Source: Collinsella aerofaciens (GTDB lineage Bacteria; Actinomycetota; Coriobacteriia; Coriobacteriales; Coriobacteriaceae). Taken from it: DNA of 35,834 nucleotides. Shown here in pieces: positions 17,188 to 25,095 of this stretch; position 1 is the stretch's first letter, and each line of letters opens with the position of its first letter. Under the pieces are notes generated by a model. The model worked only from the letters and a program-made list of their open reading frames with translations. It was not told the DNA's origin and made no database searches. The stretch spans positions 75,260 to 111,093 of the forward strand of contig NZ_CAAKNY010000031.1 of the NCBI RefSeq assembly GCF_901212495.1, read 5' to 3'. A program made the translations under genes and the position numbers.

Positions 17188-18027
17188 ATGGCAGATTCCA
17201 AGGTGGAGTACCCCGCTCCCAATTGCCTGGCGCCCGCCGCGATCGAGGCCAAGACCGAGGCCGCCGGCGTGACCAAGGCTAACCTGCCGGTCTCAAAGGC
17301 CGTTGTCTTGGCAATGTTCGCCGGCGCGTTTATTGCCTTCGGTGGCCTGTTCTTTACGGTATTTTTGAGCGACAGCACGCTGGGCTGGGGTGCCCAGCGC
17401 GTCGTGGGCGGCCTGTGCTTTTGCCTGGGCCTGGTGCTGGTGCTGGTGTGCGGCGCCGAGCTGTTTACCGGTAATTCGCTTATGGTCTGCGCGCTCAAGA
17501 GCAAAAAGATCACCCTAGTCCAGATGCTCAAGGCTTGGGTCGTCGTGTGGGTCGGCAATTTTGTCGGTGCTCTGTTCATCGTCTTTTTGGTGTACATGGC
17601 CGGCATCTATAAGCTCAACGGCGAGGCGGTCGCCAACTCCATGGTGAGTGTTGCCGCCGGCAAGGTGACGATCGACTGGGTGACGATCTTCTTCCGCGGC
17701 ATCCTGTGCAACATCTTTGTGTGCCTTGCCGTGTGGATCGGTACTGCCGGCAAGACCGTGGTCGATAAGGTCGTGGGCATTCTGCTGCCCATCGCCGCCT
17801 TTGTGGCCTGCGGTTTTGAGCACTGCGTTGCCAACATGTACTTTTTGCCCATGGGTGCCGTGATGCACGCGTGCGGCTATGGTGCCGAGGTCGCCGGTGC
17901 CGATGCGCTCAACGCCGCGGGCATTGCGTTTAACCTGTCCGCCGCCACGCTGGGCAACATCGTGGGCGGCGCGGTTCTGGTCGCGCTCGGCTACTGGTTT
18001 ATCTTCGCTAAGAAGTCCGAGGCGTAA
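17188..18027 (+). CDS. focA: Formate channel/transporter, FNT family
   Basis: The 279-residue membrane protein has six hydrophobic helices and the FNT signatures 'GAELFTGN' (89-96) and 'RGILCNIFVCLAVW'. 'GFEHCVANMYFLPMG' contains the central histidine (H212). FNT pentamers move formate across the membrane. The position at the end of the hyf operon mirrors focB in E. coli hyf, so it likely supplies formate to FdhF. The ATG at 17188 is preferred because AGGAAAGAAG is 8-17 bases upstream; the frame extends only slightly further up. A strong terminator follows. Confidence 0.93.
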   Translation: MADSKVEYPAPNCLAPAAIEAKTEAAGVTKANLPVSKAVVLAMFAGAFIAFGGLFFTVFLSDSTLGWGAQRVVGGLCFCLGLVLVLVCGAELFTGNSLMVCALKSKKITLVQMLKAWVVVWVGNFVGALFIVFLVYMAGIYKLNGEAVANSMVSVAAGKVTIDWVTIFFRGILCNIFVCLAVWIGTAGKTVVDKVVGILLPIAAFVACGFEHCVANMYFLPMGAVMHACGYGAEVAGADALNAAGIAFNLSAATLGNIVGGAVLVALGYWFIFAKKSEA

Positions 18028-18049
18028 GGTACCGTCTGTATGACGTTGG

Positions 18050-18085
18050 GCCTCCCGCGGGGCGTTGCCGTGCGGGAGGCTTTTT
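18050..18085 (+). terminator. Intrinsic terminator of the hyf-focA operon
   Basis: GCCTCCCGC (18050-18058) pairs perfectly with GCGGGAGGC (18072-18080) around a 13-base loop and is followed by TTTTT. It closes the formate hydrogenlyase operon 20 bases after the focA stop. Confidence 0.93.
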
Positions 18086-18149
18086 GGGTCTAGGGCTCGT
18101 TGCCGGGCTGTTGACCTGTTGTGTTTGACTGGTGAAAGGGGTAATCGAG

Positions 18150-20267
18150 ATGGCATCTGCTGTGGAGTGTGACGGTCGCGCCGTGGTGACCACGTGCGGG
18201 GGATGCTATGCCGATTGCGCCTTTGCGGCACGCGTCGAGGACGGTCGCGTGGTGGCCGAGTTGCCGGTGTCGGGGCACCCGTGCGCGGCGCGTGCCCTGT
18301 GCGCTCGCGGACGCCATCGCCTGGCCCTGCCGTTTGACGAGCGCGACCGCATCGTGCACCCCATGCGCCGCCGCCAGGATGGATCGGGGTTTGATGCGAT
18401 TACCTGGGATGAGGCGTTTGCTCAGATTGCAGAGCGTCTTTTGGGGATTGTTGACGAGTGCGGGCCTCGTGCGCTGGGCATGACACTCGGCGTGCCCTCG
18501 TTCGACCGCTACTGGGCGTATCGCCTTATGCATGCGCTGGGTTCGCCCAACGTGTACGGTGCCGATGGCGCTTGCGAGGTAAGCCGGCTTACCGGTTGGG
18601 AGCACAGCCTGGGCTACAGCCCCGCCTCCGACCTGTCACATACCGATTGCATCATGTATTTGGGGCGTTCCATTGTCGATTCGTCGACAATGGGGGCCGT
18701 TGATGCGCTCAACGATGCGCGCCGGCGCGGGGCGAAGATCATCGTGGTTGACCCCCGGCGCAGCGGCTCGGCCGCGCTTGCCGACCGCTGGCTGCGCGTG
18801 CGTCCCGGATGCGATCTGGCGTTGCTGCTGGGTATTGCCCATGTGCTCATTGCCGAGGGCCTGTACGATCACGAGTTTGTTGCCCGCTATACCACGGGCT
18901 TTGACGAGCTGGCGCAGGCGGCCCGTGCTTGGACGCCCGAGTGGGCCGAGTCGATGTGCGACGTGCCGGCTGCAGAGATTGTCGCCACGGCGCGCGACCT
19001 CGCATCCGCCGCGCCTGCCGCCGTGGTGGATGCGGGCTTTCATGGCGGTATCGGTATCGCGTATGCCAATAGCACCCAGACCGCGCGCGCTATCTGCCTG
19101 GTCGATGTGCTGCTGGGCTGCATCGGACACGCGGGCGGTGCCCTCAACCCGCCCACGCCGCTTGCGCTGGGCGACCTCGATCCCGCACGCTTTGCGACGC
19201 CGTCGGTGCCGCGCGGGCCCAAGCTGGGGTCCGACCGCTATCCACTGGTCGATCCGGTGCGCGGCCTGTGTACGACCATCGGCCAGTCGATTCTTGCCGG
19301 CGATTTGCGTGGGCTCATCGTCTATGCCAGTAACCCCGGTGCGGGCTATGGCAATGCGCAGGCTTGGTTGGGTATTTTGCAGCAGCTCGACTTGCTCGTG
19401 ACGATTGATATTCGCTGGTCCGAGACAGCACGTGCTTCTGACTTCGTGCTGCCCGACGTGACGTATCTGGAGGCCGATCGCGGTGTAGGCACGGTCGTGG
19501 GCGCCAACGATTCGCGGGTGTTCTACCGCAACTCCGTGCTGCCCGTGCAGCATGACGATACGCGTCCCGGTCGGGAGATCTTTGCCGGTCTGGCACAGGC
19601 CTGTGGCGTGGGCGAGTGCTTCCGGTTTACGTCCGATGATCTGGCGGCTGCCCAGGTGGCGCCCTTTGGGATCGATCTGGACGAGCTCAAGGAGCGCGGT
19701 TGGGCCGACACGGGCGTCGCGCTGCCGTCGCGTACGGGTGAGCCGGCGATTCCCTTGAACGGCGGCAAGATTGCGCTGGCAAGCGCCGTGTGGGAGCGAG
19801 CCGGCATGGGTCGTGTGCCCGACTGGATCGCGCCCATGGTTGAACCCGGTCCGGGGATGTTTCGCCTCATTAGCGGTAACCGTCCCTTTGAGTCGCATAC
19901 CTCGCGCAGGCTCGCGGCGGCTGGTGCTGCCGAGGCGGGTTCCGACTTGGACGCCGTGCAGATGAATGCCGATGCTGCTGCGCGCATGGGTATCGCCAAT
20001 GGCGAGGTCGTCGAGCTTGTGAGCGACATGGGCCGCGACCGCGTGCGCGTGGAGACGACGCCGTATCTGCATCCGGCGTGCATCTTTACGTCGGCTGCTC
20101 CCGGTGGGCGTTCGTTTGGCACCGGCGCGGATGGCGCCCATGCGCTCGGCGTTGGCCCGCTCGACCATACGCCGCTGCACTGGGATCCCATTACGGGCGC
20201 TGCGCTCACCCAGGAAAATGCCGTTCGCGTGGAAAAGATTGTCGCGCGCGGGGATAATGACGAGTAA
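18150..20267 (+). CDS. Molybdopterin oxidoreductase, DMSO-reductase family, Cys-type
   Basis: The 705-residue bis-MGD enzyme has a 4Fe-4S motif at the N-terminus (C16, C19, C23, C51, with R53 where FdhF has K44). A cysteine, C142 in 'GADGACEVSR', stands where FdhF has Sec140. Later motifs ('VDPRRSGSAALADRWLRVRPGCDLAL', 'FVLPDVTYLEADRG') are those of polysulfide/thiosulfate reductase-like and formate dehydrogenase-like catalytic subunits. There is no TAT signal and no adjacent Fe-S or membrane subunit, so it appears to be cytoplasmic and a lone catalytic subunit. GAAAGGGG lies 8 bases before ATG 18150; an upstream GTG (18132) has no ribosome site. The substrate cannot be told from sequence. 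It is followed at once by selA. Confidence 0.85.
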   Translation: MASAVECDGRAVVTTCGGCYADCAFAARVEDGRVVAELPVSGHPCAARALCARGRHRLALPFDERDRIVHPMRRRQDGSGFDAITWDEAFAQIAERLLGIVDECGPRALGMTLGVPSFDRYWAYRLMHALGSPNVYGADGACEVSRLTGWEHSLGYSPASDLSHTDCIMYLGRSIVDSSTMGAVDALNDARRRGAKIIVVDPRRSGSAALADRWLRVRPGCDLALLLGIAHVLIAEGLYDHEFVARYTTGFDELAQAARAWTPEWAESMCDVPAAEIVATARDLASAAPAAVVDAGFHGGIGIAYANSTQTARAICLVDVLLGCIGHAGGALNPPTPLALGDLDPARFATPSVPRGPKLGSDRYPLVDPVRGLCTTIGQSILAGDLRGLIVYASNPGAGYGNAQAWLGILQQLDLLVTIDIRWSETARASDFVLPDVTYLEADRGVGTVVGANDSRVFYRNSVLPVQHDDTRPGREIFAGLAQACGVGECFRFTSDDLAAAQVAPFGIDLDELKERGWADTGVALPSRTGEPAIPLNGGKIALASAVWERAGMGRVPDWIAPMVEPGPGMFRLISGNRPFESHTSRRLAAAGAAEAGSDLDAVQMNADAAARMGIANGEVVELVSDMGRDRVRVETTPYLHPACIFTSAAPGGRSFGTGADGAHALGVGPLDHTPLHWDPITGAALTQENAVRVEKIVARGDNDE

Positions 20268-20318
20268 TTGACTCAGCTGATGTATTCGGCTGATCCACGT
20301 TTCTTTGAAAGGCCGCAC

Positions 20319-21776
20319 ATGAGCGATAGCCAGAACATGTCCGATGAGGTTCGCGCCCGCCTGCGCGCCATTCCTTCCGTCAACGAGCTGCTTGCCGAGT
20401 GGCCGGTGGTGAAGGCGGCGGGGGAGACCTGCGATGCGGTGGTGCATGCCGCCGTCACGGCCGAGCTCGACGAGGAGCGTGCCGCCATTCGCGCCGGTGC
20501 CGATCCGCGCTCTAAGCGCGAGCTGGCATCGGCCATTGAATTTCGCGCGCATCGTTCTGCGCTGCCGAGCCTGCGCCCCGCAGTCAACGCCACGGGTGTG
20601 GTCATCCATACCAACCTGGGTCGAGCCCCGCTCGCGGAATCGGCTGCCAAGGCCGTGGCCGAGGTCGCGCGCGGGTATAGCACGCTCGAGTACAGCGTCG
20701 ACACCTGTTCGCGCGGGTCGCGCAAGGAGCACGCTGCGCAACTGATCCGCTCGCTCACCGGTGCCGAGGACGCGCTGGTCGTCAACAACAATGCCGCCGC
20801 GGTACTGCTGGTGCTTGCCGCCCATGCCGCAGGCAAGGAGGTCATCGTCAGCCGCGGCGAGCTGGTCGAGATCGGCGGCAGCTTCCGTATCCCCGACGTT
20901 ATGGAGGCCTCGGGCGCCAAGCTCGTCGAGGTCGGGGCCACCAACCGCACGCACCTGTCGGACTACGAGCGCGCCATCACGCCCGATACGGCCATGATCC
21001 TCAAGGTCCATCCTTCCAACTATCGCATCGAGGGCTTTCACGAGGAGGTGGGCTCTCGGGAGCTTGCCGCTCTGGCCCACGAGCATGGCCTGCTGTTCTA
21101 CGAGGACCAGGGGTCGGGCGCGCTCCTGTCCGATGACATCCTGGTGCGCGGCGGCGAGGAACCCACGCCGGCTTCGGTCGCGGCGGGGCTCGATCTGGTG
21201 TCGTGCTCGGGCGATAAGCTGCTCGGTGCCGCACAGGCGGGCATTATCATGGGCCGTCGCGATCTGGTCCAGGCCTGCGGGTCGCATCCGCTCATGCGCG
21301 CCCTGCGCCCGGGCAAGTTGGCGCTTGCGGCGCTCGAGGCCACACTGCGCATCTACATGGACGGTGCCGACGTGGCCCATCGTGATATTCCGGTGCTCAG
21401 CATGCTTACGCTGCCGCAGGCTCATCTGGAGCGTCGTGCCCGCAAGCTGCGCGATCGTATGGTTGTTGGGCTCGATAAGGCGGGTTGCCCGTGCGCCGTT
21501 CAGGTGGAGATCGTCGAGGAATCGTCGACCCCCGGTGGCGGCTCGCTGCCTACCGTGGAGCTGCCCACGATGTGCGTGGCCGTCTGCCCGGTCGACGGGC
21601 GCCTGTCCGTCGACGCGCTCAAGCGCTCGCTCGTCCAAGACTTCGATACGCCGGTCATCACGCGCGCCTCGCACGACCGCATTCTGTTTGATGTGCGCAC
21701 GCTCGTGGGCGACCGCGATATCGAGACGGCGGCATCGACGCTCGTTGCGTGCGTTGAGAAGGCGATTGCTCGATGA
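20319..21776 (+). CDS. selA: L-seryl-tRNA(Sec) selenium transferase
   Basis: This PLP enzyme converts Ser-tRNA(Sec) to Sec-tRNA(Sec) with selenophosphate. The 485-residue protein has the SelA N-terminus ('LRAIPSVNELLAEW'), 'NATGVVIHTNLGRAPL' and the PLP lysine K300 in 'SCSGDKLLGAAQAGII'. The usual 'GDKLLGG' is GDKLLGA here. The ATG at 20319 is supported by GAAAGG at 20307-20312; upstream in-frame starts at 20268 and 20280 lack one. It overlaps selB by four bases (ATGA). Together with SelB and the tRNA(Sec) at 24196 it serves FdhF. Confidence 0.95.
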   Translation: MSDSQNMSDEVRARLRAIPSVNELLAEWPVVKAAGETCDAVVHAAVTAELDEERAAIRAGADPRSKRELASAIEFRAHRSALPSLRPAVNATGVVIHTNLGRAPLAESAAKAVAEVARGYSTLEYSVDTCSRGSRKEHAAQLIRSLTGAEDALVVNNNAAAVLLVLAAHAAGKEVIVSRGELVEIGGSFRIPDVMEASGAKLVEVGATNRTHLSDYERAITPDTAMILKVHPSNYRIEGFHEEVGSRELAALAHEHGLLFYEDQGSGALLSDDILVRGGEEPTPASVAAGLDLVSCSGDKLLGAAQAGIIMGRRDLVQACGSHPLMRALRPGKLALAALEATLRIYMDGADVAHRDIPVLSMLTLPQAHLERRARKLRDRMVVGLDKAGCPCAVQVEIVEESSTPGGGSLPTVELPTMCVAVCPVDGRLSVDALKRSLVQDFDTPVITRASHDRILFDVRTLVGDRDIETAASTLVACVEKAIAR

Positions 21777-23740
21777 GTGAGGTTCAAGCGCTGGTGGAGT
21801 GTCCCGTTATCGTTGGCACGGCGGGCCATGTCGACCACGGTAAGTCGGCGCTCATCGAGGCACTGACGGGTAAAAATCCCGACCGCCTGGAAGTTGAGCG
21901 TCGTCGCGGCATGACCGTGGAGCTGGGCTTTGGCGAGCTGGCGCTGCCGAGTGGCAAGATCGTTGGTCTGGTCGACGTGCCGGGCCACGCGCATTACTTG
22001 CGCGCCATGGTGCAGGGTGCCACGGGTATCGACGTGGCCGTGCTGGTGGTTTCGGCCGTCGAGGGCGTGATGCCGCAGACCCGCGAGCACGTGCATGTGC
22101 TGGAGCTGCTGGGCGTTACGCATATGGTGGTCGCGCTGACGATGTGCGACCTGGCTGATAGCGAAATGATTGAGTTGGCCGAGCTCGACGTGGGCGATTT
22201 TCTTTCGGATACCGTGTTTGCCGACGCGCCGATGGTGTCGGTGTCGTCCAAGACCGGCGCGGGGATCGATGACCTGCTGGCTGCGCTCGATGAGCAGGTT
22301 GCCGCTTGCTGGGATGCCTGCCGTACCCGTGCCGAGCTCACCGATGGCACACCGCGTTTGCCCATCGACCGCTGCTTTACGATCAAGGGCGTCGGCACCG
22401 TCGTGACGGGAACGCTGCACGATGCGCCGGTTGCGGTGGGCGACGAGCTGATGGCTTTGCCGTCGCGTACGGTCTGTCGCGTGCGCGGGATTCAGGTGCA
22501 TGGCGAATCGCCGCGGGCGTTGCCCGGTCAGCGCGTGGCGCTCAACCTGGTTGGCGACGGCGTCGCGGCACTTGACCGCGGCGAGATGTTGGGCGTGGCA
22601 GGCCGTTTTGGCCAGACGATGCGCTTTATGATGACGTTTGCGTATTCGGGTCGCGAGGGAGCCAAACCGCGTGTGCTCGAGTCGGGTGCGCGCGTTCACG
22701 TGATGGCGGGCACGGCCGAGGTTGTCGGCCGTATCATGCTCATGGAGGGCGAGGCCCCCATGGCGGTGGGTGAGACCCGTATTGTTCAGGTGCGCTTGGA
22801 AAACTCGCTGCCGCTACGTGCCGGAGACCATGCTGTGGTGCTGTCCTATTCGCCCGTGATGCTTATTGGCGGCGGGCGCGTGTTGCTTTCGCGCTGCCGT
22901 CGCTCGCGCGAGCTTTCGGCGGGGGAGCGCACGCTGCTTGCAGCGCTTGAGGCCGGCGATATCGCGGGCGGTGTGGGCGCTTGGTTGGCGCTGCAGACGC
23001 TGCCAGTCCTGGTTGCCGACGTTGCCGCGGCGCTAGATCTTGTTTCCGGTGAGGCCGATGCCGCGCTGAACGAGTTGGTAGCGCGAGGTGTTGCTTGCAA
23101 GCTTGCCGGCTCGGACGGCACGCTGTATGCGAATGCCGCCATGCTTGACGCCGCGATGGAAGTCCTGGCGATGACCCTGACCGCCATGCACGCGGCGGCT
23201 CCCAAGGAGACGGGCTTTACGCCTGGCGCCGTCGCCCATGCTGCTTGGCCTGCCGCAGATGAAGGTGTTGCCGCGGCTCTGATTGCCGAGGGCTGCTCGC
23301 GTGGCGTGTGCGCCGCCGAGGGCGCCGAGGTATTCGATCCACACTCGGCCGCCGCAGCCGCTCGCGTGGTGCACGAGGCCTGCGACCGCATTGTGGTGCT
23401 GCTCGATGGGGCCGGTCTCGATGCGCCGCCGCTGCCCGAGGTGGGTGAGCGACTGCAGCTCGACCGCGACATCATGACGCGCGCTCTGCGCGAGCTTTCG
23501 CTCAACCGTTCCATCGTGAAGATCGAGCGCGATGTTGCCTTGTCCGCCGCCGTGGAGACGCATGCGCGCGAGATTGTCGCCGCCGCTATCGAGGCTGCCG
23601 GCGGCGCTGCCACCACGAGCGTGCTGCGCGAAGCCCTGGGCGTGTCGCGCAAAAGGGCTATCAGCATCTTGGAGCACCTGGATGCCGTGCGCTTTACGGT
23701 GCTCGACAAGGAGGCCGGCGGCCTGAGGTCCCTGCGCTAG
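21773..23740 (+). CDS. selB: Selenocysteine-specific elongation factor SelB
   Basis: This EF-Tu-like GTPase delivers Sec-tRNA(Sec) to UGA codons followed by a SECIS. The 655-residue protein has G1 'GHVDHGKS' (18-25) and G3 'DVPGH' (68-72). The EF-Tu-like domains are followed by C-terminal winged helices that end in 'LREALGVSRKRAISILEHLD', the SECIS-binding region. One oddity: the G4 motif, normally TKAD or NKxD, reads TMCD (123-126), with the lysine lost. The start overlaps the selA stop, so the two are coupled. Its RNA ligand is the hairpin at 3630-3663. Confidence 0.94.
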   Translation: MSEVQALVECPVIVGTAGHVDHGKSALIEALTGKNPDRLEVERRRGMTVELGFGELALPSGKIVGLVDVPGHAHYLRAMVQGATGIDVAVLVVSAVEGVMPQTREHVHVLELLGVTHMVVALTMCDLADSEMIELAELDVGDFLSDTVFADAPMVSVSSKTGAGIDDLLAALDEQVAACWDACRTRAELTDGTPRLPIDRCFTIKGVGTVVTGTLHDAPVAVGDELMALPSRTVCRVRGIQVHGESPRALPGQRVALNLVGDGVAALDRGEMLGVAGRFGQTMRFMMTFAYSGREGAKPRVLESGARVHVMAGTAEVVGRIMLMEGEAPMAVGETRIVQVRLENSLPLRAGDHAVVLSYSPVMLIGGGRVLLSRCRRSRELSAGERTLLAALEAGDIAGGVGAWLALQTLPVLVADVAAALDLVSGEADAALNELVARGVACKLAGSDGTLYANAAMLDAAMEVLAMTLTAMHAAAPKETGFTPGAVAHAAWPAADEGVAAALIAEGCSRGVCAAEGAEVFDPHSAAAAARVVHEACDRIVVLLDGAGLDAPPLPEVGERLQLDRDIMTRALRELSLNRSIVKIERDVALSAAVETHAREIVAAAIEAAGGAATTSVLREALGVSRKRAISILEHLDAVRFTVLDKEAGGLRSLR

Positions 23741-23765
23741 GCCGATCGTCCGCCCTCGCCTCTTC

Positions 23766-23833
23766 AGTTGCGGTGAAATAGTTCCTGTTTTCCGGTTTAG
23801 ATGCCTCTTCCAGGAACTATTCCACCGCAACTT
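23766..23833. repeat. Dispersed palindromic repeat, family A (complete copy)
   Basis: Arms 23766-23787 and 23811-23833 are reverse complements with one mismatch (ATTCCACC instead of ATTTCACC in the right arm) around a 23-base loop. It begins 26 bases after the selB stop and may stop selAB transcription. Confidence 0.9.
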
Positions 23834-23837
23834 TGAG

Positions 23838-23861
23838 GGTGGCCAGCTGAAGCTGGCCACC
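23838..23861. repeat. Perfect short palindrome after family A repeat
   Basis: GGTGGCCAGCT (23838-23848) and AGCTGGCCACC (23851-23861) are perfect 11-bp arms with a two-base loop. It follows the family A repeat by four bases, starting a run of palindromes up to the tRNA(Sec) gene. Confidence 0.75.
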
Positions 23862-23884
23862 TTGAGCCTTGAATCGGGCCGGTC

Positions 23885-24044
23885 GCCACGAAAGGGGCCT
23901 ATCTACTACGTTTAAGTGACCACCCTCGACCATGCCAAAATCCGCAAAAGTAAAACCGCAGGTAGACGACTTGCCATTTATATGAAAAAGCGGGTATGGT
24001 CAACCCCTGCAGGTTAAACGTAGTAGATGGGCCGTTTTCGTGGC
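23885..24044. repeat. Long imperfect inverted repeat, family B
   Basis: The 30-base left arm (23885-23914) and right arm (24015-24044) share CATCTACTACGTTTA-type cores and match at 27 of 30 positions. Pairing resumes deeper inside, where GACCAT matches in register, so the whole 160-bp unit can fold into one long hairpin. There is no open reading frame inside. It looks like a non-coding mobile unit (MITE-like) or a long structured RNA; there is no second copy in the window. Confidence 0.75.
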
Positions 24045-24057
24045 ACGACACCGGGGT

Positions 24058-24161
24058 AGTCTTTTTGGGACGGGGCTTTTTTAGCTGCCCTATGTCAAAT
24101 ATGTCTTAAGCTTTGAGGGCTCCGGATAGGGCAGCTAAAAAAGCCCCGTCCCAAAAAGACT
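24058..24161. repeat. Perfect 35-bp inverted repeat, family C
   Basis: Arms 24058-24092 and 24127-24161 are perfect 35-base reverse complements around a 34-base loop. Each arm includes GGGACGGGGCTTTTTT (or its complement), so it could terminate transcription in both directions. The right arm ends 34 bases before the tRNA(Sec) gene and covers its -35 region. A partial match lies at the right end of the window (35818-35834). Confidence 0.92.
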
Positions 24162-24174
24162 AGCCTGCTCGGTT

Positions 24175-24190
24175 TGGTAAAATACCGGCG
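24175..24190 (+). promoter_or_regulatory. Candidate extended -10 promoter of selC
   Basis: TGGTAAAAT (24175-24183) is an extended -10 element 12 bases ahead of the tRNA(Sec) 5' end, so transcription could begin near 24190. The -35 position (about 24155-24160) falls in the right arm of the family C inverted repeat and does not resemble TTGACA. Confidence 0.55.
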
Positions 24191-24195
24191 CACTT

Positions 24196-24292
24196 GGGAA
24201 CGGATGGGCTCCGGTGGGCTCCGCGGTCCTCAAAACCGTTGCGAGGCGTGCAAAACGTCTTGGATGTGTTCGATTCACATACGTTCCCGCCA
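24196..24292 (+). tRNA. selC: Selenocysteine tRNA, anticodon TCA
   Basis: The 97-base gene begins GGGAACGG and ends with an encoded GCCA. The anticodon TCA (24230-24232) sits in a normal 7-base loop (CCTCAAA) closed by GCGGT/ACCGT. It has the long variable arm typical of tRNA(Sec), CGAGGCGT pairing with ACGTCTTG over 8 bp, and a T arm ATGTG-TTCGATT-CACAT. The acceptor stem pairs over seven bases (GGGAACG/CGTTCCC); the eighth position is G opposite A, where E. coli has a true pair. The D stem is weak by my folding (about four pairs). Together with selA and selB it decodes the fdhF UGA. Confidence 0.93.
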
Positions 24293-24447
24293 TACGTTAC
24301 CAGCGCTTTTGTGCTCGCGATCTTGCTGCGTGCCGCAAAGGCGCTGTTTTGTTTTTGCACGGGCTTGCCGTGCCGCTCGCTTTATCGGCGACGGTATTTG
24401 GCTTCGTGTGTCGGATTTTGAGCATGCCGATGGGGGTGGTTTGCCGT

Positions 24448-25080
24448 ATGACTACCGTAAGACGGGCCGATCTTTCGTGCGTCGTTCAGGCGGGCGGGAT
24501 GTCCTCGCGCATGGGCCGTGACAAGGCACGGATGTTGTTTTGCGGCGAGCCCTTGATCGAGCGCGTGCTGGGTCGGCTGGCTCAGGTTGCCGGCGAGCTG
24601 GTCGTGACGACGTCGCGCCCTTGCGAACTTGCCTACCTTGAGGAGCTTATGTTTGATGGCCTGCGTCCCCGCGTGGTGATGGACATCGACGGCCCCGCCG
24701 GTGCCATGCGCGGCATCGCGAGCTCGTTGGCCGCGGCCCGATTGCCGCTCGTGGCGATCGTCGCCTGCGATATGCCGTTTGTCTCGCCGGAACTCGTCGG
24801 CGCGCTTGCCGATCGTGTCGAGGCCGAGGCGCTCGACGTGTGCGTGCCGCGCGAGGAGCGGGGGATTGAGCCGCTGTGCGCCGTCTGGCGCCGTGACGCG
24901 TGTGCGCCGGCTTCCCAAGAGCTGCTCGCCTGCGACCGCCAGCGTATTCGCTGCCTGATCGATCGCGTTCAGGCTGGCTATATGGATGAGCCGCAGATCG
25001 TTAAGGCCGCGGGCTCGACGCTTTGCTTTGAGAACGTCAACACGCCCGAGGAGTTTGCGGCGGCCGAGCTACTCGCCTAG
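24448..25080 (+). CDS. mobA: Molybdenum cofactor guanylyltransferase
   Basis: MobA attaches GMP to molybdopterin to make the MGD cofactor used by FdhF and by the oxidoreductase at 18150. The 210-residue protein has the nucleotidyltransferase motif 'QAGGMSSRMGRDKA' (14-27), then 'VVMDIDGPAGAMRGIASSLAA', 'VACDMPFVSPEL' and the late 'ENVNTPEEF'. The ATG at 24448 is chosen because the family begins here and GGGGGTGG lies 8 bases upstream. The frame is open back through the tRNA gene, which is not coding. It follows selC by about 155 bases. Confidence 0.9.
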   Translation: MTTVRRADLSCVVQAGGMSSRMGRDKARMLFCGEPLIERVLGRLAQVAGELVVTTSRPCELAYLEELMFDGLRPRVVMDIDGPAGAMRGIASSLAAARLPLVAIVACDMPFVSPELVGALADRVEAEALDVCVPREERGIEPLCAVWRRDACAPASQELLACDRQRIRCLIDRVQAGYMDEPQIVKAAGSTLCFENVNTPEEFAAAELLA

Positions 25081-25095
25081 ACGATTGGAGTTGCC

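Noticed and set aside
18132..18149. GTG at 18132 as start of the molybdopterin oxidoreductase
   Set aside because: It overlaps the ribosome site that properly serves ATG 18150.
24214..24447. N-terminal extension of MobA back into the tRNA(Sec) gene
   Set aside because: The extended part is read from tRNA sequence and has no similarity to MobA; the family motif begins shortly after ATG 24448.
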